From JABFRJ01 sp031379035 (GTDB lineage: Bacteria > Pseudomonadota > Alphaproteobacteria > Rhizobiales > Hyphomicrobiaceae), in contig JANNEU010000199.1 of the NCBI GenBank assembly GCA_031379035.1, positions 1-29,711 of the forward strand: DNA of 29,711 bases. Reading direction: 5' to 3'. A program made the position numbers and the translations under genes. Numbering within the stretch: position 1 is the stretch's first letter; each line of letters opens with the position of its first letter. The notes beneath the pieces are model-generated. The model did not search any database and had not been told where the DNA came from. It saw nothing but the letters and a program-made list of their open reading frames with translations. This document shows, one piece after another, positions 1 through 8,035 of this stretch.

Positions 1-1
1 C

Positions 2-166
2 AAAAAACGCGCCGCCGCCACGTTTGTTGTGGATACGAGCGGCCCCCTGGCCTCCACGGCCGAGCAGATCGAGGTAGGTCTCAAACATCTAAAAGCTGAA
101 ATCGAGTCGGGCCACCGCCGCGCCGAAGCCTTCGCAACGCACTGGCGAATGGCACCTATCGCTTAA
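2..166 (+). CDS. coaE: Dephospho-CoA kinase, C-terminal fragment
   Basis: The window opens inside a reading frame whose last 54 residues remain. It begins KKRAAATFVVDTSG and ends in TAA at 164-166. The KRA-x3-FV-x-DT-x-G stretch matches the C-terminal part of CoaE, which phosphorylates the ribose 3'-OH of dephospho-CoA in the last step of coenzyme A synthesis. The P-loop and lid lie upstream of the window, so the catalytic residues cannot be checked. The call also rests on context, because coaE directly before dnaQ with secB nearby is a common alphaproteobacterial arrangement. The fragment carries too little for a definitive call on its own. Confidence 0.75.
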   Translation, partial: KKRAAATFVVDTSGPLASTAEQIEVGLKHLKAEIESGHRRAEAFATHWRMAPIA

Positions 167-228
167 CCCGGCGACACTCACTTTTTTCGTTGTCCCGGCC
201 TCCGCCGGCATGACGAGAGGGATCAAAA

Positions 229-936
229 ATGCTCCGCGAAATCATTCTCGACACCGAAACCACCGGCCTCGATCACGCCAAGGGCGATCGGCTCGTCGAA
301 CTCGGCTGCATCGAAATCATCAACCGCGTGCCGACCGGCAAAGAATATCACGCCTTCATCAACCCCGAGACGCGCGACGTGCACCCGGACGCCGAACGCA
401 TCCACGGCATCAAAACGTCGTTCCTCAAAGACAAGCCCATTTTCAAGGCTGTCGCCGCCGATTTCCTGACCTTCATCGACGACGCCCCCCTGGTCATCCA
501 CAACGCGCCCTTCGACATCGGCTTCATCAACATGGAGCTGGAGCGCCTTCGCCTGAAGCCGCTCGGTATGGACCGGGTGGTCGACACGCTACCGATGGCG
601 CGGCGCAAGTTTCCAGGGGCGTCGAACACCCTTGATGCGCTCTGCAAGCGCTTCAGCATCGACACCCGCGAACGCACCAAGCACGGTGCCATCGTCGACA
701 GCCTGTTGCTGGCCCAGGTGTATGTCGAGTTACTGGGCGAGCGTCAGACGACCCTCGGCTTCGGTGGACCCGCTGCCGCAGCGCGTGGCCAGAAAAACGC
801 AGCGTCCCGCACCAGGAAGGCCGCCGTCCGCCCGCAGCCCCTCGCTCCTCGTCTGTCTGTCGCCGACGAGGCCCAGCACGCCGAATTTGTCAAAACACTT
901 GGGGCCAACCCGCTTTGGTCGCGGGTTAAAAGTTAA
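229..936 (+). CDS. dnaQ: DNA polymerase III epsilon subunit (3'-5' proofreading exonuclease)
   Basis: The product is 235 residues, the usual size for epsilon. Visible DEDDh exonuclease motifs are ExoI with LDTETTG (D8, E10), ExoII with HNAPFDIGFI (D96) and ExoIII-epsilon with KHGAIVDSLL (H152, D157). These five residues bind the two catalytic metals. The C-terminal 50 or so residues are Ala/Arg/Pro-rich and should be the flexible tail that binds the polymerase alpha subunit. It lies 62 bp after coaE on the same strand and converges on secB. The start is the ATG at 229, immediately before the conserved first strand. A 6-bp inverted repeat (GGTTAA/TTAACC, 924-938) overlaps the stop but has no T-run, so it is not an obvious terminator. 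Confidence 0.95.
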   Translation: MLREIILDTETTGLDHAKGDRLVELGCIEIINRVPTGKEYHAFINPETRDVHPDAERIHGIKTSFLKDKPIFKAVAADFLTFIDDAPLVIHNAPFDIGFINMELERLRLKPLGMDRVVDTLPMARRKFPGASNTLDALCKRFSIDTRERTKHGAIVDSLLLAQVYVELLGERQTTLGFGGPAAAARGQKNAASRTRKAAVRPQPLAPRLSVADEAQHAEFVKTLGANPLWSRVKS

Positions 937-1192
937 CCAGAAATCAGGCAGTGCCCGGAGCCGCAGGGCCGGTCCAGCCAAAAATCAGAAGCAGACCGAG
1001 GCAGAGGCTCTGGAATGCCGTTTAAACGAGCCTGGAGGGCCCGTAGGCGGGCAAAATTTAATTTTGCTAGGTAGGGTAGCCAAAATTCGAAAACCGCACC
1101 AAATCGCCTTAAAATGCGTCTGGCGCGATTAACTCTATCCAGCTGATTTTTAACCAGATTCAACGGCTCGCAAAGACCCTGACCCGCACCTC
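937..1192. other. Convergent dnaQ/secB intergenic region with AT-rich palindromes
   Basis: No gene is supported in these 256 bp. The stretch is more AT-rich than its surroundings. It holds a perfect 7-bp inverted repeat GCAAAAT/ATTTTGC with a TTA centre (1051-1067) and the palindrome GTTTAAAC (about 1020-1027). TTAACCAGA occurs as a direct repeat at 933-941 and 1150-1158, so it brackets most of the region. None is a classic GC-stem plus T-run terminator. A small RNA cannot be excluded, but nothing in the sequence argues for one. Confidence 0.4.
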
Positions 1193-1687
1193 TCAGGCTA
1201 CGGCCGTTCCGCCACCCTGCTGCTTCTGCATGTACAGTCCTGCGAAATCGATAGGGTCGAGCAGCAGCGGCGGGAAGCCGCCTTCGCGTGTGATATCCGC
1301 CACCAACCGCCGCACAAACGGGAAGGTCAGCGCCGGGCAATTGATCAGCAGGAACGGCTCCAGCGACTGGTCCGGCACATTCTCCAGCTGCAGCGCCGCG
1401 CCATACTGCAGCTCCAACTCATACAACACGCCCGCTTTGACCGAGCAGTGTGCCGTCAGGCTGGTCACGCTCTCATAAACGTTCGGTCCCATGTTCTGGG
1501 CATTCACGCTCACTTCGATGCGGATATTTGGCTGCTCATCCGCGCCCACGTCGATCCGGCCGACACTGGGGTTTTCAAACGACAGATCCTTGATGAACTG
1601 CCCTAGCACGCGCACTTGGGTCTGTGGGCTGGCAGCGGTTGCGCCAGCGGGGCGGGCCCCGTTCTGCGGTTTACGGGCATCTGTCAT
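1193..1687 (-). CDS. secB: Protein-export chaperone SecB
   Basis: This 164-residue protein is SecB, the cytoplasmic tetrameric chaperone that holds preproteins unfolded and delivers them to SecA. Family signatures are IKDLSFENP near residue 30, the VYESVTSLTAHC-type strand, and the C-terminal PALTFPFVRRLVADITREGG followed by PPLLLDPIDF. The open frame extends upstream to 1729. I chose the ATG at 1687 because a GGAG Shine-Dalgarno lies about 8 bases before it and MTDARKPQNG is a typical short disordered leader. The gene converges on dnaQ. Tim44/FxsA genes often found near secB in this class are not visible here. Confidence 0.95.
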   Translation of the reverse strand: MTDARKPQNGARPAGATAASPQTQVRVLGQFIKDLSFENPSVGRIDVGADEQPNIRIEVSVNAQNMGPNVYESVTSLTAHCSVKAGVLYELELQYGAALQLENVPDQSLEPFLLINCPALTFPFVRRLVADITREGGFPPLLLDPIDFAGLYMQKQQGGGTAVA

Positions 1688-1886
1688 GGGCGTCGCTCCG
1701 GCGCGGGCAAGTGGTATCAAACTATACAAAGCGCGGACCCGCTAACACGCGCCGTGACCCGCCGCAATTGCAGCCGAGCCATGCCACCAGAAAAGCCTGC
1801 GGGACAAGTTAACGTATTGGACAACCTTTTGCGGTGCGGTATGGCTGCATCGGCGCGCATCTCAGCCAGCGCCCGAGGGCATACCC

Positions 1887-2930
1887 ATGCTTGCCTTGGT
1901 CGAAACCGAAATCAGATACCTGTTCGAGGCCGCGCCGGAACCCGGCACGACGCGCACTTTGCTGCCTGGCCTCACGTGGGTTCGCGTGCCATTGCCGTTC
2001 GTGCTCAATCACGTCAACTGCTGGCTGCTCGATGATGCCGATGGTGGCATAACCCTCATCGATACCGGTGCCGACAAGCCCGAAACCCGTGAACTTTGGG
2101 ACCGCGTCCTCGCCGCCATTCCCGCCGGCAAAAAACTCACCCGCCTTGTTTGCACCCACGGGCACCCCGATCACGTCGGCCTCGCTGGTTGGTTTGTAGA
2201 TAAGTTCGGTATTCCCCTGCACATGACTTTAGCCGAGTGGCTGTCACCGCAGGTCTGGCGCGAGGAGGGTGCAAATCCCATGCGCCCGGCCACCCAAGGC
2301 TTCTTCCGCAGCCATGGCCTCAGCGAAAACGCCGTTGCCGCCATGGATAAGTCGCGCGAGCAGGCACCCTTCCGCAATTATCCGCTGCCTGCCAACTTCG
2401 TTCGCCTGCGGGACGGCGAAACCATCACGTTTGGCAGCCGCAACTGGCAGGTCCTCGTCAATGGCGGTCATGCTGACGAGCATGCCTCGTTCTATAGCAA
2501 ACAAGACGGTATCCTCATTGCCGGCGACCAGATCCTGTCCAAGATCACTCCCGTTGTCGGCGTGTTCCCAAGCCAGCCCCTGTCTGACCCGCTGGCCGAC
2601 TATCTCGCCTCGCTCACTCGCCTGCGCAAACTGCCCGCCGACACCATTGTGCTCCCCTCACACGGTCTGCCGTTCCGCGGCCTTCACACCCGCATCGATC
2701 AGCTCGCCAGCCATCATACGTCCCGGCTTCAAGCGCTATGGGACCTGATGGAAAAGCCCGCCAACGGCGTCATGCTCGCCCATGGCCTATTCCCCAAAGC
2801 CATGGCCGCCAAAGGCCAAACCGTGATGGCTTTGGCCGAAACCCTCGCCCACGCCCACCATCTCGTCGAGACCAAGCGCGCCAAGCGCATCATCGCAGCC
2901 GATGCTGGCGTGACGTTCGTGCGGGTGTAA
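1887..2930 (+). CDS. MBL-fold metallo-hydrolase
   Basis: The product is a 347-residue metallo-beta-lactamase-fold hydrolase. The metal-binding motif THGHPDHVG gives H91, H93, D95 and H96. Later ligands are probably H195 in GGHADEH, D214 in IAGDQIL and H259 in LPSHG. This pattern places it in the glyoxalase II/hydrolase branch, with an extended C-terminal helical region (residues 265-347) seen in many alphaproteobacterial homologues. The substrate cannot be predicted: thioester, lactone and phosphodiester hydrolysis all occur in the superfamily. A GAGGGC ribosome site lies about 7 bases before the ATG. It is divergent from secB and 64 bp ahead of the next hydrolase, so the two may be cotranscribed. 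Confidence 0.88.
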   Translation: MLALVETEIRYLFEAAPEPGTTRTLLPGLTWVRVPLPFVLNHVNCWLLDDADGGITLIDTGADKPETRELWDRVLAAIPAGKKLTRLVCTHGHPDHVGLAGWFVDKFGIPLHMTLAEWLSPQVWREEGANPMRPATQGFFRSHGLSENAVAAMDKSREQAPFRNYPLPANFVRLRDGETITFGSRNWQVLVNGGHADEHASFYSKQDGILIAGDQILSKITPVVGVFPSQPLSDPLADYLASLTRLRKLPADTIVLPSHGLPFRGLHTRIDQLASHHTSRLQALWDLMEKPANGVMLAHGLFPKAMAAKGQTVMALAETLAHAHHLVETKRAKRIIAADAGVTFVRV

Positions 2931-2994
2931 GCTCCAGCGTCGGCACAAGTGAACACCAGCGGCCGGCGCATCAGCTCAGACCCATGGTTTTCGC

Positions 2995-3876
2995 ATGACC
3001 CTTGTCAGCCACGGCCCAACCTCCCGCACCTATTTCTCGCAGCGGCTGCGGCTGCATTACGCCGATTGGGGCAATCCTGGCGCGCCGCCGCTGCTGCTGC
3101 TGCATGGCGGCCGCGACCATTGCCGCAACTGGGACTGGGTGGCCGAACGATTGAAAAAAGATTGGCACATCATCGCGCCAGACCTCAGAGGCCACGGTGA
3201 CAGTCAATGGTCCACGACCGGGACCTACAATATGGAGGGATACATCTGCGATCTCGCGCAACTGATCGATCAGCAGTCCCTCGCCCCAGTTACGATCATC
3301 GCGCATTCGCTGGGCGGCAATATTTCACTCAGGTATTCTGGAATTTTTCCGGACAAAGTCAAAAAATTGATTGCAATCGAAGGTCTCGGCCTGTCCCCGA
3401 AGTTGCGAGCGGAGCGCTCGGCAAAGCCTTTTGACGAGCGCATGCGCGCCTGGATCGCAGAACAACGCGGGCTGTCTGGACGGTTGCCCCGACGTTACGC
3501 AACGCTTGAAGATGCATTCCAGCGCATGCGCGACGAGAACAAACATCTGTCGGCCGATCAGGCGCGCCACCTCACCCAGCATGGCGTCAATCAAAACGAA
3601 GACGGCACCTATAGTTGGAAGTTCGACAACTATGTGCGCGTGTTTCCACCGTTGGACATGCAGCAAAACGATGTCGAGGCATTGTGGTCGCGCATCACCT
3701 GCCCAACCCTCCTGGTCTACGGAAAAGAAAGTTGGGCCTCCAATCCGGAGCAGGATGGCCGCCTTCAGCACTTCAAATCAGCGCGCGTGGTCTCATTCGA
3801 AAACGCCGGCCACTGGGTCCACCACGATCAACTCGACAAATTCATGAGCACCACGACCGAGTTTCTCAGGGGGTAA
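2995..3876 (+). CDS. Alpha/beta-fold hydrolase
   Basis: The 293-residue product has an alpha/beta-hydrolase layout. There is an oxyanion-hole loop LLLHGGRDH near residues 35-42, a DLRGHG strand-loop at 63-68, a nucleophile elbow AHSLGG with S105, and a late histidine in NAGHWVHHD (H273) as catalytic base. The acid is probably in or near the VYGKESW segment, but I cannot assign it. Family members act on esters, epoxides, haloalkanes or C-C bonds, so the substrate is open. The start ATG (2995) overlaps the TGA of an upstream short frame (ATG at 2984 to TGA at 2998), and no strong Shine-Dalgarno is seen. It converges with phaR. Confidence 0.88.
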   Translation: MTLVSHGPTSRTYFSQRLRLHYADWGNPGAPPLLLLHGGRDHCRNWDWVAERLKKDWHIIAPDLRGHGDSQWSTTGTYNMEGYICDLAQLIDQQSLAPVTIIAHSLGGNISLRYSGIFPDKVKKLIAIEGLGLSPKLRAERSAKPFDERMRAWIAEQRGLSGRLPRRYATLEDAFQRMRDENKHLSADQARHLTQHGVNQNEDGTYSWKFDNYVRVFPPLDMQQNDVEALWSRITCPTLLVYGKESWASNPEQDGRLQHFKSARVVSFENAGHWVHHDQLDKFMSTTTEFLRG

Positions 3877-3930
3877 ACGGGCTCAAACTTCGGCGCGCGG
3901 CATCGACGCAGTCCCCAACACTGTGGTGCG

Positions 3931-4662
3931 TCAACTCCGATCCTTCGCCAGCTTATCAATCATCGCCTGCATGGCCTTGAGCTGCGCCTGCATATCCGCC
4001 AACTGGTTTCCGTCCGCAGCGGCCTCAGCCTTCACTGCAACCTCTGCTGCAGGCCGCAACGGTGTCGCCACTGGTGCCGCAGCTTTTGCCGGCGTCGGCA
4101 CCACATGCGCAGCGGCACCCGGCTGCACAAACCCCGGCTGCGCGGCCGCTTTCTGTGCGGCCGCCGTGCCAAACGGGGAAAACATCGACATCGCCTGCTC
4201 GAACATGGCGAGATTTTTGCGCGCGTGCTCCTGATAGGCTTCGAGCGCGCCGACGGGCGTCAGCACCGATGCGAATTGCTCGCGCACGCGGCCCTGCTCA
4301 CGCGTCAGGGTATCGAGCGACACCTGCAGGTAGCTTGGCACCATTTTCCCAATACTGTCGCCATAGAAGCGGATCAGCTGGCGCAGGAACGGAATGGGCA
4401 GCATGGTACCACCGCCACCAACGCGGCTTTCCTGCTCAACAATGATTTGGGTCAGCACAGTGTGGGTGAGATCGTCGCCGCTCTTGGCATCGTAGACGAC
4501 AAAATCCCGCTCGGCCTTGACCATGGCAGCGAGGTCATCGAGCGTCACGTAGGTGCTCGTCTCGGTGTTATAGAGCCGCCGGTTGGCGTACTTCTTGACG
4601 ACCACCGGCTCCTTTTTGTCGGCCGGTTTCGAGGAAGATTTTTCTGCGGGTTTGTCGAGCAT
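3931..4662 (-). CDS. phaR: Polyhydroxyalkanoate synthesis repressor PhaR
   Basis: PhaR binds both DNA and PHA granules, repressing phasin and often its own gene until polymer accumulates. The N-terminal DNA-binding domain is clear: VKKYANRRLYNTETSTYV starts near residue 22 and the domain runs to about residue 78. It is followed by the PHB_acc region (about 80-150, with MLPIPFLRQLIRFYGDS) and an Ala/Pro-rich low-complexity C-terminus ending in a short coiled-coil-like segment. The frame could begin one codon earlier with GTG; the ATG at 4662 has a GAGG site a few bases upstream and is preferred (243 residues). It is divergent from phaA, the usual pairing. Confidence 0.94.
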   Translation of the reverse strand: MLDKPAEKSSSKPADKKEPVVVKKYANRRLYNTETSTYVTLDDLAAMVKAERDFVVYDAKSGDDLTHTVLTQIIVEQESRVGGGGTMLPIPFLRQLIRFYGDSIGKMVPSYLQVSLDTLTREQGRVREQFASVLTPVGALEAYQEHARKNLAMFEQAMSMFSPFGTAAAQKAAAQPGFVQPGAAAHVVPTPAKAAAPVATPLRPAAEVAVKAEAAADGNQLADMQAQLKAMQAMIDKLAKDRS

Positions 4663-5023
4663 CACGCCTCACTTCCGGCGGATCGCAACTGGGTTTGGGC
4701 GGCAGACCTCAATCGGGGCCCAACGCGCTCAAAACCGGCTGTCACGCCAGCCTTACACTTGAAATGTCTTGACGCCGCGTCAAAACGTCTCGCAATTTAG
4801 CACGTCTTTGCCGCACTGCACCAGACCCGTTTTTGCAAAGCATCAAAGTTCGCCAACAATGATCCTGCTGTCGCCTGCGGTCACGGCACCGGATTGTTGC
4901 CGCTCCCGCAGCCTGCTAACAGGGTCCGCATCAATCTCAGCGCGACCGGCCATCCTGTAACGCCGTTGCTGCCAGGCCCATTCCAGTCTCATTCCGATTT
5001 CGCTCGCCGCAAAGGACCCTGCC
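4663..5023. other. Divergent phaR-phaA promoter region
   Basis: This 361-bp gap has no supported gene. It must hold the start sites for phaR (minus) and phaA (plus). It contains a perfect 15-bp dyad at 4769-4783, listed separately, and a TGC/GCA-rich stretch at about 4807-4842 that includes GCACTGCA and TTTTGCAAAGCA. PhaR proteins are known to prefer TGC-rich sites, so this stretch is a candidate, although an exact CTGC-N3-GCAG box is not seen. A possible -35 TTGCAA (4833-4838) has no convincing -10 partner. Confidence 0.5.
4769..4783. promoter_or_regulatory. Perfect 15-bp dyad, candidate operator between phaR and phaA
   Basis: TTGACGCCGCGTCAA is a perfect inverted repeat: 7-bp arms around a single C. 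It lies about 107 bp upstream of the phaR start and 240 bp upstream of phaA. The half-site TTGACG also resembles a -35 hexamer reading toward phaR. A dyad of this kind is typical of a dimeric regulator site. Which protein binds it is not known from sequence. Confidence 0.45.
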
Positions 5024-6211
5024 ATGAGCACAGATGCCACCACCGTCGTTATCGCCTCGGCCGCCCGTACCCCCGTTGGTTCGTTCAATGGTGCCTTCGC
5101 CTCGTTGCCGGCCCATGAGCTCGGCAAGATCGCTATCCAGGCGGCTCTCGCGCGCGCCAAGGTCGACGCCAAGGACGTGTCTGAGGTGATCCTCGGTCAG
5201 GTCCTCGACGCCGGTGCCGGCCAGAATCCAGCCCGCCAGGCGTCCATCAATGCCGGCATCCCCAACGAAACTCCCGCCTGGGGCATGAACCAACTCTGCG
5301 GTTCCGGCCTCCGCGCCGTCGCTCTTGGCATGCAGCAGATCCTCGATGGCGGCGCCAAGATCGTCGTCGCCGGCGGCCAGGAGAGCATGAGCCAGGCCCC
5401 CCACGTCATGCATCTGCGCGACGGCACCAAGATGGGCGACGCCAAGATGATCGATACAATGATCAAGGATGGCCTCTGGGATGCCTTCAACGGCTACCAC
5501 ATGGGCACCACCGCTGAGAACGTCGCCAAGCAGTTCCAGATCACCCGCGAGGACCAGGACAAGCTCGCCGTCGGCTCTCAGAACAAGGCCGAAGCCGCCC
5601 GCAAGGCCGGCAAGTTCAAAGACGAGATCTGCGCCGTCACGGTCAAGACGCGCAAAGGCGACGTCGTTGTCTCCGACGATGAATACATCAAGGATGGTGT
5701 CACCCTTGAAGGCATCTCCAAGCTCAAACCCGCCTTCGACAAGGCTGGCACTGTCACCGCCGCTAACGCCTCCGGCATCAACGATGGCGCAGCAGCCCTC
5801 GTCCTCATGACGCTCGCCGAGGCTAAGAAGCGCGGCATCAAGCCGCTCGCCAAAATTGTCTCGTGGGCCAATGCCGGCGTCGATCCCGCCATCATGGGCA
5901 CCGGCCCGATCCCGGCCTCGAAATTGGCACTTGAGCGCGCCGGCTGGAAAGTCGCCGATCTCGATCTGATCGAAGCCAACGAGGCCTTCGCCGCCCAGGC
6001 GTGCGCGGTAAACAAGGGCCTCGGGCTTGACCCAGCCAAGGTCAACGTCAACGGTGGCGCCATCGCCATCGGCCACCCCATCGGTGCGTCCGGTGCCCGC
6101 GTGCTCACGACGCTGCTGTTTGAAATGCAGCGCCGCGACGCCAAAAAGGGCCTCGCCACCCTCTGCATCGGCGGCGGCATGGGCGTCGCGATGTGCGTCG
6201 AGCGGGTGTGA
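5024..6211 (+). CDS. phaA: Acetyl-CoA C-acetyltransferase (beta-ketothiolase)
   Basis: The 395-residue thiolase condenses two acetyl-CoA to acetoacetyl-CoA, the first step of PHB synthesis and the entry to the ethylmalonyl-CoA pathway. Catalytic residues are visible: nucleophile C92 in NQLCGSGLRA, H351 in IGHPIGASG and C381 in LCIGGGMG. The length fits the biosynthetic PhaA/AtoB type. An AAAGGA ribosome site sits about 7 bases before the ATG. It is divergent from phaR. Acetoacetyl-CoA reductase (phaB) commonly follows phaA, but here a terminator and an unrelated transporter follow, so phaB and the synthase phaC must be elsewhere if present. Confidence 0.95.
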   Translation: MSTDATTVVIASAARTPVGSFNGAFASLPAHELGKIAIQAALARAKVDAKDVSEVILGQVLDAGAGQNPARQASINAGIPNETPAWGMNQLCGSGLRAVALGMQQILDGGAKIVVAGGQESMSQAPHVMHLRDGTKMGDAKMIDTMIKDGLWDAFNGYHMGTTAENVAKQFQITREDQDKLAVGSQNKAEAARKAGKFKDEICAVTVKTRKGDVVVSDDEYIKDGVTLEGISKLKPAFDKAGTVTAANASGINDGAAALVLMTLAEAKKRGIKPLAKIVSWANAGVDPAIMGTGPIPASKLALERAGWKVADLDLIEANEAFAAQACAVNKGLGLDPAKVNVNGGAIAIGHPIGASGARVLTTLLFEMQRRDAKKGLATLCIGGGMGVAMCVERV

Positions 6212-6236
6212 GAATTGCCTAATCAACGCCGATTGC

Positions 6237-6265
6237 AGGCGCGCTGGAAACGGCGCGCTTTTTTT
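6237..6265 (+). terminator. Intrinsic terminator of phaA
   Basis: A GCGCGC stem (6239-6244 with 6253-6258) around an 8-base loop, extended by a G-T and an A-T pair outside, runs into seven T residues (6259-6265). It lies 26 bases after the phaA stop. Confidence 0.85.
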
Positions 6266-6312
6266 CGTTCACGACACTGCCCGATGGCCCTGCAAATACC
6301 TTGGCTTCAACG

Positions 6313-7215
6313 ATGCCAGAAAAGCTACTGACTCCAGCAACCCCCCCCTCCGTCCGCGCCACACTCGCTGGCCTTGGCGCCATCGCCCTGTGGGCCTCCC
6401 TTGCCGCACTCACCGTTCTTTCCGGCAAACTCCCCCCGTTCCAACTGACAGCCATGGCCTTCACCGTCGGCACGGCCGTCGGCATCGTCTACACGCGCGT
6501 GCGTGGCCAAAGCCTCACTGTCCTGCTCAGCGTACCGCCCTCAGCCTGGGCGCTGGGCTTCTACGGGTTGCTCGCCTATCACGCCGTCTACTTCATGGCG
6601 CTCGCCCGCGCGCCAGCCCTCGAAGCCTCCCTCATCAGCTATCTCTGGCCACTGCTCATTGTCGCCTTCGCCGGCCTCTTACCCGCCCGTCTCGGCGGCA
6701 AGCCACTGACCGCGCGCCACCTTCTCGGCGCCGTCATCGCTTTTGCCGGATCCGCCCTCGTGCTTGTCCAAGGCCAGGCGCGACCAGACTTCGGCGGTGC
6801 TGCCGCCGTGGGCTATCTCCTCGCCCTCGCTGCCGCCTTCATCTGGTCGAGCTATTCCGTGGCCTCGCGACTGTTCCAGTCCGTGCCAAGCACGGCGGTG
6901 ACTGGCTTCTGCGCCGGCACGGCCGTCGGCGCGGGCCTTCTGCACCTGCTGCTCGAAACCTGGGTCTGGCCAAGCAGCACCAGCCAATGGTGCGCCATCG
7001 CAGCGCTGGGCCTCGGTCCACTCGGTCTCGCCTTCTACCTTTGGGATGAAGGCATGAAGCACGGAGACATGCTCCGCCTCGGCCTTGCCTCATATGCGAC
7101 GCCGCTGCTCTCCACCTTCGTCCTCGCGGCTCTCGGCCTCGGCACGCTCTCGCCGATGCTCGCACTCGCGGCCGTATTGGTCACGGCCGGTGCCGTAATT
7201 GCCGGGCGGTCGTAG
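6313..7215 (+). CDS. DMT-family (EamA) transporter
   Basis: The product is a roughly 300-residue integral membrane protein with about ten hydrophobic segments in two EamA repeats, the drug/metabolite transporter pattern. The first segment (GLGAIALWASLAALTVLSG) and the overall spacing recall the YddG-type aromatic amino acid exporter subgroup, but substrate specificity cannot be read from the sequence. A TTG at 6301 is in frame. I prefer the ATG at 6313, although neither has a good Shine-Dalgarno. It follows the phaA terminator, so it is probably an independent unit. Two REP-like palindromes lie directly after it. Confidence 0.85.
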   Translation: MPEKLLTPATPPSVRATLAGLGAIALWASLAALTVLSGKLPPFQLTAMAFTVGTAVGIVYTRVRGQSLTVLLSVPPSAWALGFYGLLAYHAVYFMALARAPALEASLISYLWPLLIVAFAGLLPARLGGKPLTARHLLGAVIAFAGSALVLVQGQARPDFGGAAAVGYLLALAAAFIWSSYSVASRLFQSVPSTAVTGFCAGTAVGAGLLHLLLETWVWPSSTSQWCAIAALGLGPLGLAFYLWDEGMKHGDMLRLGLASYATPLLSTFVLAALGLGTLSPMLALAAVLVTAGAVIAGRS

Positions 7216-7247
7216 GGCGCAAGAGCGTTTCAGCGTATTGCGCCGCG
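7211..7247. repeat. REP-like palindrome, unit A
   Basis: GGCGCAA (7216-7222) pairs with TTGCGCC (7238-7244) around a 15-base loop, with a flanking CGTAG on the left. The sequence is clearly related to unit B about 75 bp downstream (core GGyGCAA...TTGCrCC). It overlaps the last codons of the EamA gene. Palindromes of this GGTGCAATA/TATTGCACC type are dispersed in many alphaproteobacterial genomes. Confidence 0.6.
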
Positions 7248-7288
7248 GCACCGCAAAAGCGATGCTGATGTATCAAACTCTTCTCGCC

Positions 7289-7327
7289 CCAGGTGCAATA
7301 CGCCCGAAGTGAGCTATTGCACCCTAC
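7289..7327. repeat. REP-like palindrome, unit B
   Basis: GGTGCAATA (7292-7300) and TATTGCACC (7315-7323) form a perfect 9-bp stem with a 14-base loop, followed by CTACG, the complement of the CGTAG that precedes unit A. A and B together therefore look like two degenerate copies of one mobile palindromic repeat, bounding about 40 bp of unique sequence. No T-run follows, so it is not a standard terminator. Confidence 0.65.
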
Positions 7328-7347
7328 GAGTCCTCGCGGAGCCCCCC

Positions 7348-7959
7348 ATGATCGAAGTCCACCACCTCCAAGCCTCTCGCTCGCGCCGCATCACCTGGAT
7401 GCTGGAAGAACTCGGCCAACCCTACGAGGTCATCACCTACGCGCGCGATGCCACGACCAACCTCGCGCCGCCCGAGTTGAAAGCCATCCACCCACTCGGC
7501 AAAGCGCCCATCCTGCGCGACGGCCCGGTCACCTTGATCGAATCCGGTGCGATCATCGACTATCTCGTGCGTGCCTATGGCAAAGGTCACTTTGCCCCCG
7601 CGCTCACATCGCCGGACTACAATCGCTATCAGCAGATGCTGCACTATGCCGAAGGTTCGGCCATGCTGCCGTTGCTGCTGCGCCTCTACGTCAGCCGCCT
7701 CGGCGACGCCGGCAAACCCCTGCATCCGCGCATCGCCAGCGAAATGGACAATCATCTCGGCTGGCTCAATAGTGAACTCGCCGGCCGCCAGTGGTTCGTT
7801 GGCCCGGACATCACCGGCGCCGACATCAATCTGTCATTTGTCGCGCAGATGGCGCTGCGGTTCGCAGGCCGGGACGCCTATCCGAACCTGACGGCGTTTG
7901 TTGATCGCATCGAAGTGCGGCCAGCGTATATCCGGGCGATCACGCGCAGTGGAGCGTAA
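7348..7959 (+). CDS. Glutathione S-transferase family protein
   Basis: The 203-residue cytosolic protein has the two-domain GST layout. A thioredoxin-like N-domain (about residues 1-80) contains the HPLGKAPIL cis-proline motif and the ESGAIIDYL gamma-glutamyl-binding motif. An all-helical C-domain (about 90-200) contains FVGPDITGADINLSF. GSTs conjugate glutathione to electrophiles or act as peroxidases or isomerases, and no subclass is clear. The frame is open from a GTG at 7309. The ATG at 7348 is chosen because it starts directly at the first beta-strand and has a CGGAG site upstream. It shares a bidirectional terminator with the convergent NYN gene. Confidence 0.9.
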   Translation: MIEVHHLQASRSRRITWMLEELGQPYEVITYARDATTNLAPPELKAIHPLGKAPILRDGPVTLIESGAIIDYLVRAYGKGHFAPALTSPDYNRYQQMLHYAEGSAMLPLLLRLYVSRLGDAGKPLHPRIASEMDNHLGWLNSELAGRQWFVGPDITGADINLSFVAQMALRFAGRDAYPNLTAFVDRIEVRPAYIRAITRSGA

Positions 7960-7978
7960 CGGAGCGGTAGCGCAAAAG

Positions 7979-8013
7979 AAAACGCCCCGGACCGAGTGGG
8001 CCGGGGCGTTTTT
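7979..8013. terminator. Bidirectional terminator between GST and NYN genes
   Basis: AAAACGCCCCGG (7979-7990) and CCGGGGCGTTTT (8001-8012) form a perfect 12-bp stem with a 10-base loop. The A-run on the left and T-run on the right allow termination in both directions, which suits the two convergent genes. Confidence 0.9.
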
Positions 8014-8035
8014 GTTCCGTCGTAAGTCTGTTCTA

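Noticed and set aside
924..938. GGTTAA/TTAACC hairpin at the end of dnaQ as a terminator
   Set aside because: The stem is only 6 bp and AT-rich, with no T-run.
4937..6226. A 429-codon open frame on the minus strand opposite phaA
   Set aside because: It is an antisense shadow of a GC-rich thiolase gene. Its Asp/Gly/Ala-rich translation has no domain pattern, while the plus-strand frame has all catalytic motifs.
6027..7049. A 340-codon plus-strand frame spanning the phaA end and the DMT transporter
   Set aside because: It crosses a strong terminator and is Arg/Pro/Ser-rich, a frame-shifted reading of two real genes.
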